Positions 24,481 to 37,329 are shown, counted from the first letter of the stretch. The stretch is 64,000 nt of DNA from Embiotoca jacksoni (GCA_022577435.1 JAKOON010000012.1:18452585-18516584); one strand, 5' to 3'. Numbers and translations: made by a program. Notes: generated by a model not told the origin, from the letters alone.

Positions 24481-25744
24481 CAAACACGGGTTGTTCTGAT
24501 TGCTGGGAGTTCACTCTGGCAGCCGCGTCGGAGACAGAACCAGTGGAAAATAGCCTTTCGACCTGGTTTGAGCTGGCGGAAGTGCAGTTGCACCTCAAAT
24601 TTGACTAAGTGGACACTACAGGCTTCCCTGTGCACAGCCGCCAATTTAACATCTACTGATAGTCTACATATAAAGCGTTTAGGGAACATATGTAAATTGT
24701 CTCTGGATACACTTTGTACACATGCTGCTCCAGCCCCCACTACAAGTATCTCGTGACACAAGACAAGAGTTTATTATCAATGTCGTAAGTCCTCACTGAA
24801 ATGTTATTAACATAAATTCTGTTATTTTCCGGTCTTATAAACAAAGGGAACTTTACTGTTGTATGTCTGACAGAATAATAAATCATCAAAATTATGGAAA
24901 AGCAGCTATTTTCATGTTTTGTCTGTTGGGTCAATGGAAGCTCACAAGGGATCAGTAAAACTTTCACCCAGTGGCCAAGAGGGACACAGTTGTTATTTGT
25001 TTGTTTGTTGTTTGTGGACACTGGATGGTTTGAAAAGGCAGATGAGATCCAGTTGCAGTCATCGATCAGATTGTTTTTTATATCAATTTCAGACACGAGA
25101 CAAGATGAATAAAAACAGTCCAATCAATAATTTCCTTTGAGACGTGACATCCTTAGCAATTCTCCATCAATATGGTGGCGTCTGAAGTATAACCCGATAT
25201 GAGACACTGTAATGTCTGTACAATGACAAATCTGTCCAGTTGATCTTGTGGGAGCATCTGTGATGTTTTAACTGACATCTTGTCTGTGCTGTTCCAGCAG
25301 GAAACTCCATCTTTAGAAAAAATGGAAAGTAAACAAGCCTCTGCCCCATGAAATATATATGATTCTAGTAACGATCTGCCGAAACATGGGGAGGCGGCTC
25401 CCTCATGACTCTCTTGCTAGCTAGGTATGTTGGTACATTTTATGAAATGGTGCATTTTATTTTGAAATTCTTATGGAAGAAATCGCTTAGTTTTATTATT
25501 ACAATAACAAACTGGCAAGTAATTCCTGCTGGGTTCAGTGGGCTAACTGAACGTTATAGCACACAACATTTACTCCAGATTGTAAATTCTCACAGATAAA
25601 CATATAACACATTAATGTTGTAATGTTTTGGCTCATCAAAAAGTCTAGTATATACTTTTTAGGTTTTCAAATAAAAATATGAGAGGAATCATGAGATATG
25701 ACAGTCAGCTGTTTAAAAAAACTGAAAGTAAAAAAGAAATAAAA
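24481..25744. other. Intergenic stretch without recognisable content
   Basis: No exon or repeat recognised. Overlapping frames near 24480-25123 are not supported by any similarity. Confidence 0.45.
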
Positions 25745-26520
25745 CTACAAGCAGTGATATCCGTGCCCTGGCACCTCCACCCATCGGGGACCCAGCAGGA
25801 CTGTGGAGTTTTCTGCATGCCTAATTTGAGGTGCATCTGTTTAACCTGCTATCACACGAAAACCGAAAACAATGTTGTTCCTGTCTGCCAGTAGGTGACG
25901 CTCTCATTTTCCCTGAATATATCCATGCAGATGTCTTTAGACTGGCACTTTTATCAAACATGAAACGTTTGGGGATGATCGGCCAATATACATCAAAGTT
26001 TCAGTAACTTATAGTTTTATGTCAAAATGCTCAAAACGGTTGCCACGGCACAGGCCCGAAGTTTGAGGAAAACAAATTATTTTCATAAATTTGAATCCCA
26101 AAGGTATTAAGATTGTACACACCAAATTTGAAGTCAGTCTGATGCATTTTGTAGGAGGAGTTCGTTAAAGTACAACACGTGTGAATTGCCAAAAGGGGCC
26201 ACTAAATCTTAAATGGCAGACTTCCGTTGAGCTGAGGTCATGGTGCCAAGAGCCTATTTGTAGATCGAGGTATGTTACACATGTTCATTGAATTTCATTC
26301 AAGTAGGTAAAAGTAACCGTGGGGGCTGCTAGCGAGCCATAATGGTCACGCCCATGTACAAAACCATTAAAATACGTAATTTCTTGCCATGACTGACACG
26401 TGCCAAGTTTCATGAGTTTTTGAGTATGTTTAAACCGCCAAAAATGCAATTATTTCGGGAGAACAATATTAATTCCTTGCATTATAATAAGGGCTTCGGT
26501 GCTCGGGCCCTAATTATAAA
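25745..26520 (+). repeat. Dispersed fish repeat ending in a hairpin
   Basis: Contains stock phrases of a repeat common in fish genomes (GATCGGCCAATATACATC, TTGCCACGGCACAGG, GTGCCAAGTTTCATGAG) and ends with GGGCTTCGGTGCTCGGGCCC and TAATTATA. Positions 26483-26494 and 26507-26518 form a 12-bp stem with one mismatch around a 12-nt loop. The family name is not known to me and the left border is approximate. Confidence 0.6.
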
Positions 26521-27128
26521 GCTCTCTGCATGATGAACTGTTCATATAGTAATATGTGATAATAGACTGGTTGTTTATTGTTGGCCTTAATACTTTAGTA
26601 GCCAAAAAAGTAGAAGTATTAATACAAATGTTTTCTGTCTCAACAAACAATTTGAGCTGTGTGCTCTCTGAACACATCGTATATCTATAGAAACCGTTCA
26701 GAGTCGCAGTGCATCACACAGGTGGAACGATACATCGGTTTTAGGCAGCGAAACACTGTTCTGCAGTGTATTCTGGTTGCAGTGAAAACACCTGCTGAAG
26801 GCAGTGTATATATGTCTGTTTGGTGTCAGTAATCAGCGGGAGAAAAGTGAGCGTTGCTTTCCCTGTGTCAGAGAGCGGCTGAGGGCAGAAACTCTGCCAA
26901 GTGTGCCCCGTCTCATTTACATGCATAGATGGCATAGTATTAGCATAGTAATAGCGGGGAAAAAAATGCAGAGAACTAACGGAAGATATTTGGCAGCTGA
27001 TACTCAGGGCCCAATTACAAGCATTCTCCTTTACTCAGTGGCTTTCTCATCTCACAGCCCTCTGCTCCGCTCGGCTCGGCACAGTGGGCCTATCTTCAAA
27101 CTGTCAGCCTGTTTAGAACTGGAGATTG

Positions 27129-27227
<99 letters not shown>

Positions 27228-27744
27228 TGAGAAAGAGAGGAAACAGACCAGCTCTGCACTAATGAGGACAGGGACACAGACAGCTCGAATCCTCTCTACT
27301 GCCTCGCCTGTGCTGCTCTTCCTGCAGGATGGAGGAATGTAAATAAACTCTCCATATTCTGACTAAACGAACAGGCTGGAGACGAAGGAGCTGTTCCGGA
27401 GAGGAGGCTGACAAACAGGCTGGACCTATCGTGACAAAACAGACTTCAGATGTAACCTACACTGTTGGTTGGTTTAAACGGTTTCAAAAACTAAATGAAG
27501 CTGTAACCAAGTAAGTGCAAACAATCAGTAAAGTAAAGATCTGCAACAGATGATGAATTCACTTTGAAGACAACTTGTGTTCAGAACAACCAGATGTGTG
27601 AAATGGAGATGTTAAAATTCAAAACAAATCAAACTGAAACTCCGTATTTATTTGCTGTAGTAAATATATCAGCTTTGTAAACCACTTGTCCTGTGCTCTC
27701 ATTTAGTTCAAATATTGCATTAAAAGACAGCAGCCTGCTACGTG
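26521..27744. other. Intergenic stretch with a compound microsatellite
   Basis: Apart from the GT/GA tract at 27131-27224, no recognisable content. Confidence 0.5.
27131..27224 (+). repeat. Compound (GT)n-(GA)n microsatellite
   Basis: GT tract 27131-27162 followed by GA tract to about 27224, with one CAGA interruption. It yields a spurious Arg-Glu repeat frame. Confidence 0.95.
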
Positions 27745-27865
27745 ACCACAGACTGTATATAAAAGTGTTCGTAGCTTCCGGGTCTGAAAAATGAGGCCGA
27801 TGCAGAAGAGCCTTAAGCTGCAATACCACTGAGTGCCACTAGAGGTCGGCTCCAAGTATTCTTGC
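27745..27865 (-). repeat. Family A fragment, inverted
   Basis: The reverse complement matches 2655-2775 over about 115 bp, for example the blocks GGTATTGCAG, CATCGGCCTCATTTTTCAGA and CGAACACTTTTAT. Confidence 0.75.
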
Positions 27866-30671
27866 TGTGAATATCATGCTGTCTGCATGTGGCTACAACA
27901 ATACGTCCCTCCAGCTGCATTCATACGGAGACATGCCCCCCAGCACCCTCCATCGACCAAGCCCTGCCCCGAGCCCCAGCGATGAACTTTTACATTCAGT
28001 GAGGGTAGATCAAAATGTTAAGAGACTGCCCCTGGTGCGCATGAACAGTATGTAACACCGTGATGTGCACGGAGCACGGGGAGGCTAGAACCTTATCGTC
28101 ACTTGATCATCATCAGCACCTGAGTTATACACGTTTTTGTGAGCGCTGGTGTTCCACGTCAGCGATTTCTGGGTCAAGCTCCAGAAATCGGCAAAGGAGA
28201 CCCTCGAAATTCTTCAGACAGCCTAAACCAATGAAGCAACGAGCCGGACATTGTCTTTCATGTGACATTTGTGTTTAAAGGGTAGCAGAATGCCAAAATC
28301 ATAAAAGGTGCATCAGGTCAGGAGCAACCAGGTGAGATTTCTGTTCCATTTGTGGGATTGTGCACCCTGAACTCCTTCCCCAGCGGCAGACTGTCAACAC
28401 AGAGCTCTACTGTGACCGTCTGATGTGTCTGAGCCAAGAACTTACGGTGCAAAAAACCTCAACTGTGGCACTTTTGGTTCTCCAACATGATACTGTGCCT
28501 GATCACAGCACGTTAAACGACACAATCGAAAATGAATGAATAAGAATCTTATGCCCCAATTCTCAAAATGTTTTTGATGTTCCCTGAATGTTATCATTCC
28601 ATAGGACCGTAACTATAGTTGAACTACTTTAAAACCATCACCTGAATGTTCATTAAATGTTACATTATCCGTTACAATTTAGAATTATTTTTAAATGATC
28701 ATCGAGAGTGCGATCCTACATTTAATAACAAACAAAAAAACAACAACATCCCGCTGAAAATATTCCTGAAACATTGCATTGTTTCTGTTTGAGAAAACAT
28801 CCCCTAGCTCCTGTCAATCAAACACAGATGTTCCCTTCCAGCTACTGTCATTAAAATATAAACCACCACCAGCTGTGGTCAATTAAATAAAGACACACCC
28901 CTCCAGCTGTTGTCAATGAGGCACGCCTTGCTTGCAGCTGTCAATCAAACTAAACAGTTTTACTGACTCTATTGTCTATTCTTGACTTACTAAATATTAT
29001 TAATTTGTTTGCGGTCTTTGGATAAATGAGCTTGTGTTGCCTGCAGCAGCCTTTTCAAAACTTTGATGAGAGTGTTTGAAGCCTCCTTCACTCCCCCATT
29101 CATCAAACAGTGTTTAAGAGGTGTTCAGCTCACATATCCTAATTTTAAAATTCGATTCTGACTTCATCTCACGCAGCCCGACAACCGTTTCATACAACAC
29201 ACTGCAGCTGGGTAACGAGACGTTGCGGAGCCAAAGGCAACATATTGACGGGCTCTATCTTTGATATTAGACTCCACCACACAAATACAAGTTCCCCTCC
29301 AGTCTCCCTGGCACCTGACGTTAGATGGAAGTGTGGCCACAAGAGAAGAAGCCGGAGCAGCAGGGTGGTCTCTTTCAACATGCAGCTACGCTGTGAGGTA
29401 GTCAGAACCGGCTCCTCTGGTCCGGGTCACATGCAGCATCTCCATCTGAGTGGGAAGAGAAACCCCTGCAGCTCCACGGAGGAGAGAAATGATGGAGTCA
29501 TCTGGGATCTCAGCGAAGAACAGAGGAAGGAGCTCCCACAGGGCCACCGGTCAATATCCAAACAGACAACGGCTCCTATTTACACTCGATTACCCGTCGG
29601 CTGCAGCAGAACGACCCAGAAAGAGAAAGCTGGAATATAAGACTGGAAAAACATATTGAGCGGGATTCAGACTTACGGCTAGATTTTAATGAAACTGCGA
29701 GCAAGTGCAAAGGCAAGTGCACACTCATGGCGCAATTAACGTTCACGATTTTACCAGCCGGAGACTCAAGTGCAGGCCTTGATTAGAGCAATGGAAAAAG
29801 AAGCTGCTCATCCATCCTGCTTCTCTTTCAGCCCGTAGGCTGTCTCTTTTCTCCTCCTGCTCCGTGTTCAAATACGAGTAGGGAATATATTCACGAATGT
29901 CAAATTTTTTTTTTAGCAATGATGGAGACTAACAATATAACTTGTGACAGTATGGAGCTTCAGAAATCTGTCTAAATACTGTTTGACAATTGTGTTGGGC
30001 TGAACCTTTTTTTTTTAAAATCAGCTAGCTAGTATGCTAACGGCACATCAACTACTCGGTCTGCCACTTTTTTCTAGACTGAAGTATCTGAACATCTATT
30101 GGATGGAAGTTTCAATTTTGTGAAGAGCTTCCTGCTTTGCATTAGCATGTAAGCATGTCCATTAGCCAATCCTGTGAAAAGAGTGAGCAGATGGGCCTCA
30201 ATCTTCAACCTCACCACTGGATGCCACTAAACCCTACGTACTGCTCCTTTAAATCACTCATTTTGGGAACCATTGTGTTCAGAGATGTATACTTTTGTTT
30301 AGAGATTTATATACTGAAAACGGGAAGTAGAAGAGTGAAAGTGTAATCTCTTATAGTCTATGTGGTTTGCAGTTTTACGTATTTATGATACAATTCTGGC
30401 ACTGTATAGGTAAACATGTGTCCCAGTAAATTGCTGCATTCCTCATTTGGTCTGTCTCACATGCAAATTACATAAATAATGGAACATTTTGGAGATTGCT
30501 GGTATGATCAGGAACAGATCATATTTTATCTCATGCTAGGCTTCAGCCTCTGAGTGTCACATATGTTCACAATTAGTTGGGAGACGAAGGTCCGGCTGCG
30601 GTCAGCCTGTGGGGAGGGAAATCATGAGTTCATGATCTTTAAAGGATTAAAGCTGTATCTTGGGAGAACTG
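27866..30671. other. Intergenic stretch, mostly without recognisable content
   Basis: Holds the degenerate periodic array at 28806-28947. A frame of 131 codons at 29245-29640 has no recognisable similarity and is not called a gene. Confidence 0.45.
28806..28947 (+). repeat. Degenerate periodic array, about 5 units of 31-34 bp
   Basis: The core AGCT...GTCAAT..AA recurs with AGCT at 28806, 28840, 28871, 28905 and 28936. The spacings are 34, 31, 34 and 31 bp. The units are strongly diverged between the cores. Confidence 0.6.
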
Positions 30672-30717
30672 AGTGTGTGTGTGTGTGTGTGTGTGGGGGG
30701 GGGAGGGGGGGGGGGGG
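30672..30717 (+). repeat. (GT)n followed by a poly-G tract
   Basis: About 11 GT units to 30694, then nine G, one A and thirteen G (30695-30717). Confidence 0.95.
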
Positions 30718-33305
30718 CAAGGGAGCTCCCATCTGTTTCTACATCAGAGTGTCTCCGTGTTCGTGTTGCACCTCATCACTGCAAGCTGTAATTTACACCA
30801 GTTACAACTGCAAAGCTATTTTCCACTTTCAATCTATTCTGTTGGTTTATGTACATAGACACACATATATATTGCTTACATATAACTACAGCTATATTTA
30901 TTGGACATGGATATACATGCAGGCTGTTTTTTGTTGTGATGTTAAGAAATGTAGAATTATAAACCACAAACCACAAAATAAGCCTTAGATTACATGTGAT
31001 TTTGTATAGTATGTGCTACACACAATATCTGCCCTTTCATCAGACACTCAACCCTGACCCAGATCCAGTGTGTATTTGATACTACTGTTTGTGCCTATGA
31101 AAGCACTGTCTGCACAATATACACACATATTAAATTCACTGCTCACAATTTCAAGCTTCCAGTTCTGCTTGTTTCTGTTTGATATACAGATTTCAAATGG
31201 TATAACTCAAATAATGTAAAATTACAAAAGGCAGGACTGGGATAGAAAGGTATTGGGATACTGTTCATTTAAGTTGGATTGTATTTTGCAAATAACAAAA
31301 GTGGTCATGTTTGACAAAGTTACAAAAATAACGAAGTTAAAAACATTTTTAAGCTGCTTTAGTCAATATTTGTATATTGACAAGGGTTGAGATGACTTGC
31401 AACGTAAAAGATTTCACTCAATGTGACAAACCCACAGAGATTTATCAACAACTCTGAAGTTCCCTTCGGCTCTGTGGGGCCTTGTTACCTTCTTTCCAGC
31501 AGGCAGTTATTTTCATAAAAAAAAAATCCATCTGCCCTACAGCAAACAGCAGAGACACTGTTAACAGCCAGGTTGTGAACATAGGGGAGCATTTAGCAAC
31601 GAACGATACAGATGTTCTTTTGGTGAAGACCAAAATAGCTAAAAATAAGAATTACTAATTGTAATAACAAGTTCCTCCTGTTAAAAGGACGTTATTTCCT
31701 TAATGCTGTAAGAGGTTTATCTTCCTGTAAAAGTGAGGCTTTTCCTCCCAGCTGCTGCTCATGTGGGATATGTTGGGTTCTTTAAGTACCCTGAGATGTC
31801 TTATATTATGATTTGGTGCTGCATTAACACAAATTTCCCCTCCAGAGTCTAGGCTCCTGGGGGTCCTGTCCCATCTCCTACATCCCTCTGGGACATCGCT
31901 CTACGAAGCGACGTCTCATCACTCAACCAGAAAACATACAAGTCAAACTGTTATTACTTCAATAAATTGTTTTCCACTCCGAAAGATCTCTTTGTTGAAA
32001 AAAAAGTTTGTAAGAAATAAACAATGTTGCGTTTATTGATTGTTGCACTGCGACAGGTAGCCGATAATTTAAAACATAAATACACAGGACCATGGTGCTG
32101 TCACATCTGTTCAACTTTCATTTCCTACTATTACCATGTTCATATGGGAGCCATCAGGGTGAAATAAGGGTACCAAGTGGGTTGGATTTAATGGGAAAAT
32201 GACAAGAATAAATATGGGTTACAGTAGCTGGGATTGATGGAGGCTGCCTCTGTGGCCCTCCTTATGTGTTTTTTGTATTGTGGTAAAGCCTTGGCAAAAG
32301 TATTTTTTCTATTCCCCCTGTTGGAAACATATGCTTCTTCATCAAGGTTGAGTTTAAACAAGATCAAGAATTAATCCAATTACGATATTAAACTGGTTTC
32401 CCCTTGTTGGGAAAGTACACAGAACCACTGAGTGCAGTGTACGTCTGGTTCAACGAACATTAGCAGGGAAATGGGGGGACATTTGAGTTTTCTCCCAGTA
32501 CCCATATTGAATGTTGTAAAATGACCCGTGGCTTTCTTAAAAGTAGCACACGTGAGCCGAACATGAAAACAGACATGGGTGTGTCCCTGATCCACAGGCA
32601 GATAATATTTCTTTGTCTCAGTGCTGCACAGATAAATGACTAACTTTATATCCTTGTATTTCTTGTTTGACACATGCAGCTTGTATTTAGAAGGAGAGAA
32701 AGAGATATCAGATTTCCCACAGAAATGCATCCTGCCTGTGTTTGTGACATGGAGCTGGATAGGCTGTGCATTGTTGAGTCAAAACAGATGGAGAACAACA
32801 CAACCGCCGTCTTAGTGGCCTCAATGCAGAGCAAGGTTGGTTTGTATTGCAACCCTGAAGGTCCACAGCTACACAAAACCAGAGCTGAAAGTGACTCTCA
32901 GAAGACATAGGAACGCCCTGAGGGCTGCAGTCATCTGGGATTACTGGGCTGGAGAGTCAGCATATCATATTGCCATTTTCTTGTCTTTTACTTCTCACTC
33001 CTGCCAAAAGGGAGCTGCTTCTGCTGGATGTGCTGAGGCTTCTGACTTGTATCTGTTTCAGCTCAGTGTCAGAGAAAGTATTAGACTGAAAAGTCAGATT
33101 TATTGGTTTATTTACACGTTTTCCTTTTTTGCACATTAGCTCGTTGTATAACTGCTCGTGAAGACTTTCATGTTCAGAGTCATTTTAGGCATCTATTTCT
33201 TTTAATGTTGTTTGAGTTAGAAGGATCTACACTTTTTAAAGTAAGTATGTCACTTGAGAATTCAGAAGTAACAGAAGCTTGAAAATGTAATTATTAGGTG
33301 TAATT
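30718..33305. other. Intergenic stretch without recognisable content
   Basis: Several overlapping frames at 32640-33139 were examined on both strands; none carries a recognisable domain. Confidence 0.45.
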
Positions 33306-33353
33306 AAAAAAATTTCCCCTCGGGGATTAATAAAGTAAATACCTACCTACCTA
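33306..33353 (+). mobile_element. LINE 3' tail only
   Basis: Only about 48 bp: AAATTTCCCCTCGGGGATTA, ATAAAGTAAAT and three ACCT units. Same 3' end as the LINE at 42340-43085, so an extreme 5' truncation. Confidence 0.75.
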
Positions 33354-33556
33354 ATGCAGTGGTGTATAGTGGAGCCAACTGCTACGTATAACAGTTATTT
33401 TCATTTTGACACATTAGTATCATGAGTTCAGGAGTTGTGACGTGTTTGTTGACATTTACAGAAAGGTCAGAGGTCATGGAGGTTCATGTTTGCTTAGATG
33501 TTAAACTAATATATTTCTAATTCTAGTCATGTAGAGTTAACTGCATGCACACACAA

Positions 33557-33580
33557 CCCCCCCCAAACCCCCCCCCCCCC
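33557..33580 (+). repeat. Poly-C tracts
   Basis: Eight C, AAA, then thirteen C. Confidence 0.95.
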
Positions 33581-35443
33581 AAAAACAATACAACAACAAG
33601 AAAAATCAGACCCTCACAAATAGATACGACCAACGTTTTGCATTTTCAAACATCCGCTTGAGGCAAAATATGATTTATTTTCTATTCACATAGTTATGTA
33701 TGTGTAAGAATTTTTTACCAGGCCATAGCACAATCTAACATGCCTGAACTAGATACGGACACAGGTCATCACCAAGATTTGACTTGACTCATCTCGCACA
33801 CTGACACATGCAGTAAACTTACATTGTTACATTTCATTGTTGTGGTACGGTGTAAAGTGTCATCAGTCAAACTTATTTGGTGGAAAAATGAAGGCGAACA
33901 TTAAAGTGCAAGACGCATCTTCTGCAAGCATCACCGTTGATGTACCATACACCTAACAAGCAATCAACTAACAACGATCAGGCCCAGACTGACATCATAG
34001 CAGCAACTGTCATATCTGACCCAGCGTTGCCCAGGTAACGTAGTCTACCTTGATCTGCAGGCCAGAGGCTGTGGGGAAGACACCAGTCCTGTCTCTAGGG
34101 TAACGGTGGGGCCTTTCCAAACCATGATGAAAGATGGATGTTCATGAAAATATTTTACTCAAATGATCCATTGTAAACATGTAAAACACTTATCCTTAGT
34201 GCAACTTAAACTTTTAGGGATTACTAACGTTATGGGTGTGCTGACTTCGTTTTACTTCCAAATAAAGTCTTTGTGACGTGGTTAAAATGTATGCTTGTTT
34301 AAAACAAATTATTTGGGGAATGTAACGCTGTCATGACCAACTGTGTCTTACGTCACTTCCTGCATGGACTCTTTCCATTTAGCACCGAGTACTGTACAAC
34401 CGTTCACATTTTCTATGGAGAGCATGTTGGCTGTTGCTTTACAGCACAAACCTAAAGGGGCTTCAACATTTCAGGTAATTCAAAAACCATATCATCGTTC
34501 CTCCGATCTGACTGCATAGTTTCTACTTGGTTACCTGATCGGAATCCAATTCGGTAGTTATGAAAGCTGTTACCAGATTGCAGCATGCTCTTTGAAACAG
34601 GAGGCGCTGGGGTCACAGATTTGTTTTATTAGGGACACAGTTATTTTTTTTTAGAAAACACAAAATGCTATACCTTCCATCTTTAACATCATAAAATAGA
34701 TAGATTATTAAGAGAGTCCTTTGCTCTGCATGTTATTGCACACTTCTTGAAAACCCTCCAACATTATTTCTATGAGAGCTGGCTGAGCATGCTCTTGCTG
34801 CCTGCTAATGAGCAGACATGGGGATATAATGCTAATACTGAATCTGTGCAGCGACACATATACACTCTGCCTCCTCTCTGTGGGCTACCTATCACAAGTA
34901 TAAAGCAGTGGCAGTCGCTGGAATCCTGCTGTGTTTTATTGCTTGCCTGTGAAGCCTCGTGCAAGTGAGGGATAGTTTAACCACAGCCAATTAACGGGCC
35001 GCACATTACAGCCAAGCAAAGGTAGTTATGGTAACATTATGATAAGACGCAGTGTGGCTTCACACAAATTTCTGTATCATGGGCGTCAATTTTCAAATGT
35101 TGCTATGCAGGCTTTTCTAATTATCACACTATGACTGCTTACCCACAGAGCCCAGGGGAGTGAGCAGAGGAGAGGATACAGATGACACTGTTGTTGGAAA
35201 CACACTCTGCTAACATGAGTCAATGAGCCCTTCACACAATCAGTCTAGCGAGTATGTCTTTGCAGCCAGGATTTAGAAGCTGAAATGCTGCCATGCAAAC
35301 CAGGCAGGCAAATATGCAATTTGATTTTAAGAGTTTTTTTTGGCCCACTGAACCAGTTCAGTTGTGTTTTGAGCAGAGCAAAGGCAGTTTACTGTGACAC
35401 TATGTGGCACTTTGATGTGCGCTAATACTATCTGCTGGTTATT
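33581..35443. other. Intergenic stretch without recognisable content
   Basis: No exon or repeat recognised. Confidence 0.45.
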
Positions 35444-37165
35444 CAATTCAATTTTATTTATATATTGCCAAATCACGACAGAGGTTATTTCATGGCACTT
35501 AACACATTTAAAGTCCTTACAGCAAGACTTTACAATATTATACAGAGAAATTCAACAATTCCCACATAAGCTAGGAGAGAAAAAACTCCTCTTTAAGGGA
35601 GAAAAACCTCCAACAGAGGGAAGAAAAAACTCCCTCTTAACAGGAAGAAACCTCCGACAGAACCAGGCTCAGAGGTGGGCGGCCATCTGCCTCGACCGGT
35701 TGGGGTGAGAGGAGAGCAGAGAGAGAAAAGGACAGCATAGAGATACAAGAGAAGAACTGTTGGTGGAGATGACAATCACAGAGCAGAGACGCTCAGCTCC
35801 AAGCCCGAACATCTGCAAAAGAAAGAACAGAAACTACGCGAGCGAGGGAACTAAATGGAGAGGCAACAGACAACAAGCAAAAACTATGAGAGAGAAAAAG
35901 CATGAAGTTAATGAGATGTTATGGTGAGATGAGTTATAAAGAGTGAAAGAGTGAGAGGAAAGAAGCTCGGTGCATCACGAGGTCCCCCAGCAGCCTCGGC
36001 CTTTAACAGCATAACTGCAGGATGGTTCAGGGCCACCTGAGCAGCCTATAGGCTTTATCAAAAAGAAAAGTTTTGAGTCTAACCTTAAAGCTAGAGAAGG
36101 TTTCTGCTCCTCGAACACAAACTGGGAGCTGGTTCCACAGGGGAGGAGCCTGAAAACTGAAGCTCTGCCTCCCATTCTACTTCTTTAAACTCTGGGAACC
36201 ACAAGCAGGCTGAGAGAGAAGATCTCTGTCAGGACTCCTGTGGGAGTAAAGTCGACGTAGATGCCTTCCACTGCTTTGGCACATGGCACTGAAGAAGATA
36301 AACATGTAATCACTTCCTTAAACCTGGACACGCCATTATCTGACAAACATCTACTGTAATGAGATTTATTCCCACATGCTGTGTAGTCCATTATTGTAAC
36401 TTCAAATGTAATTAAAAGGTGGTCCGACAAAAGAGGGCTTTAAGGAAATATGATACAATTTTCTGTTTCCATGCCATATGACAGAACAAGATGGAGGGTG
36501 TTGTTACAACAGTGAGTGGGTTTATTTATATGTTGAGAAAAGACAATTGAGGGCGGCACAGTGGTGCAGTGGTTAGCATTGTCGACTCACAGCGAAAAGG
36601 TTCCGGATTTAAATCCAGGCTTGGGTCTCCTGCGTGGGTTCTCTCCGAGTACTCCGGCTTCCTCCCACCATCCAAAAACATGCATCTCAGGTTAATTGGT
36701 GGTTCTATAAATTGCCTGTAGGTGTGAATGAGAGCGTGAATGGTCTTTGTTTCTGTCTGTCCCTATGTGTTGGCCTGTGATAGACTGGCAACCTGTTCAG
36801 GTGTACCCTGCCTTCACCCAATGTGAGCTGGGATAGGCTGCACCCCCCCCCCCCCCCAACCTCTCCAATGACCCTGTTTAGGATAAAGCAGGTCTAGATA
36901 ATGGATGGACGGAAAAGCCAATTGAATCTAATAATGAGCTGAATTAGAATAGAACTGAGGCTGTCGTTGTTCACATCAACATGAATGTTAAAGTCACCCA
37001 CGATCATCACTTTATCTGAACTCAGCACTAAATCAGATAAAAAGGTCAGAGGATTCAGTTAGAAACTCTGAATAAGGACCAAGTGGGTGATAAACAACAA
37101 CATATAGAATCATTTTCCAGTGTGAGAAACTAAGAGTCAGACTTTGAAATGATTATCCAGTCAAT
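35444..37165 (-). mobile_element. L2-like LINE fragment (endonuclease to 3' end), internally deleted, with a nested SINE
   Basis: Minus strand, reading from 37165 down: YVVVYHPLGPYSEFL, then KVMIVGDFNIHVDVNND (the DFN.H.D block of the AP-type endonuclease, about 37020-36965). After the nested SINE come QHINKPTHCCNNTLHLVLSY, LLSDHLLITFEVTI (the endonuclease SDH block) and VSRFKEVI. The sequence then jumps to the ORF2 C-terminus SFSFQAPPLWNQLPVCVRGA followed by FSSFKVRLKTFLFDKAY. The 3' UTR ends AAATAAAATTGAATTGAAT at 35444. The entire reverse transcriptase core is missing. Stops and frameshifts show it is dead. The 3' end matches 55340-55440. Confidence 0.88.
36551..36912 (+). mobile_element. 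tRNA-derived SINE inserted in the LINE
   Basis: Starts GGGCGGCACAGTGGTGCAGT. The A-box-like block is GTGGTGCAGTGGTTAGCA and the B-box-like block GGATTTAAATCC, so the head is tRNA-like. The body has TCCGGCTTCCTCCCACCATC, CAAAAACATGCA, GATAGACTGGCAACCTG and GAGCTGGGATAGGCTGCACC, then a C15 run (36843-36857) and an ATGGATGG end. Flanks AAAAGACAATTGA (36538-36550) and AAAAGCCAATTGA (36913-36925) are a 13-bp target-site duplication with one mismatch. Confidence 0.85.
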
Positions 37166-37329
37166 GATGTGGCTGCAGTGCTGTGCAGGTCAGGAGCTTC
37201 AGTTCATGTTCACATCACACATCAAAATGGAGAAAACATCTGATCTCAGTGGCTGAATTGAATTTGGCATGATTGTTATTTTGCATGTTTCTGAAACTGC
37301 TGATCTTCTGGGTTTTTCACCACAACAGT

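Noticed and set aside
29245..29640. 131-codon plus-strand frame as a possible exon
   Set aside because: No recognisable domain, no clear splice sites or start context; indistinguishable from chance.
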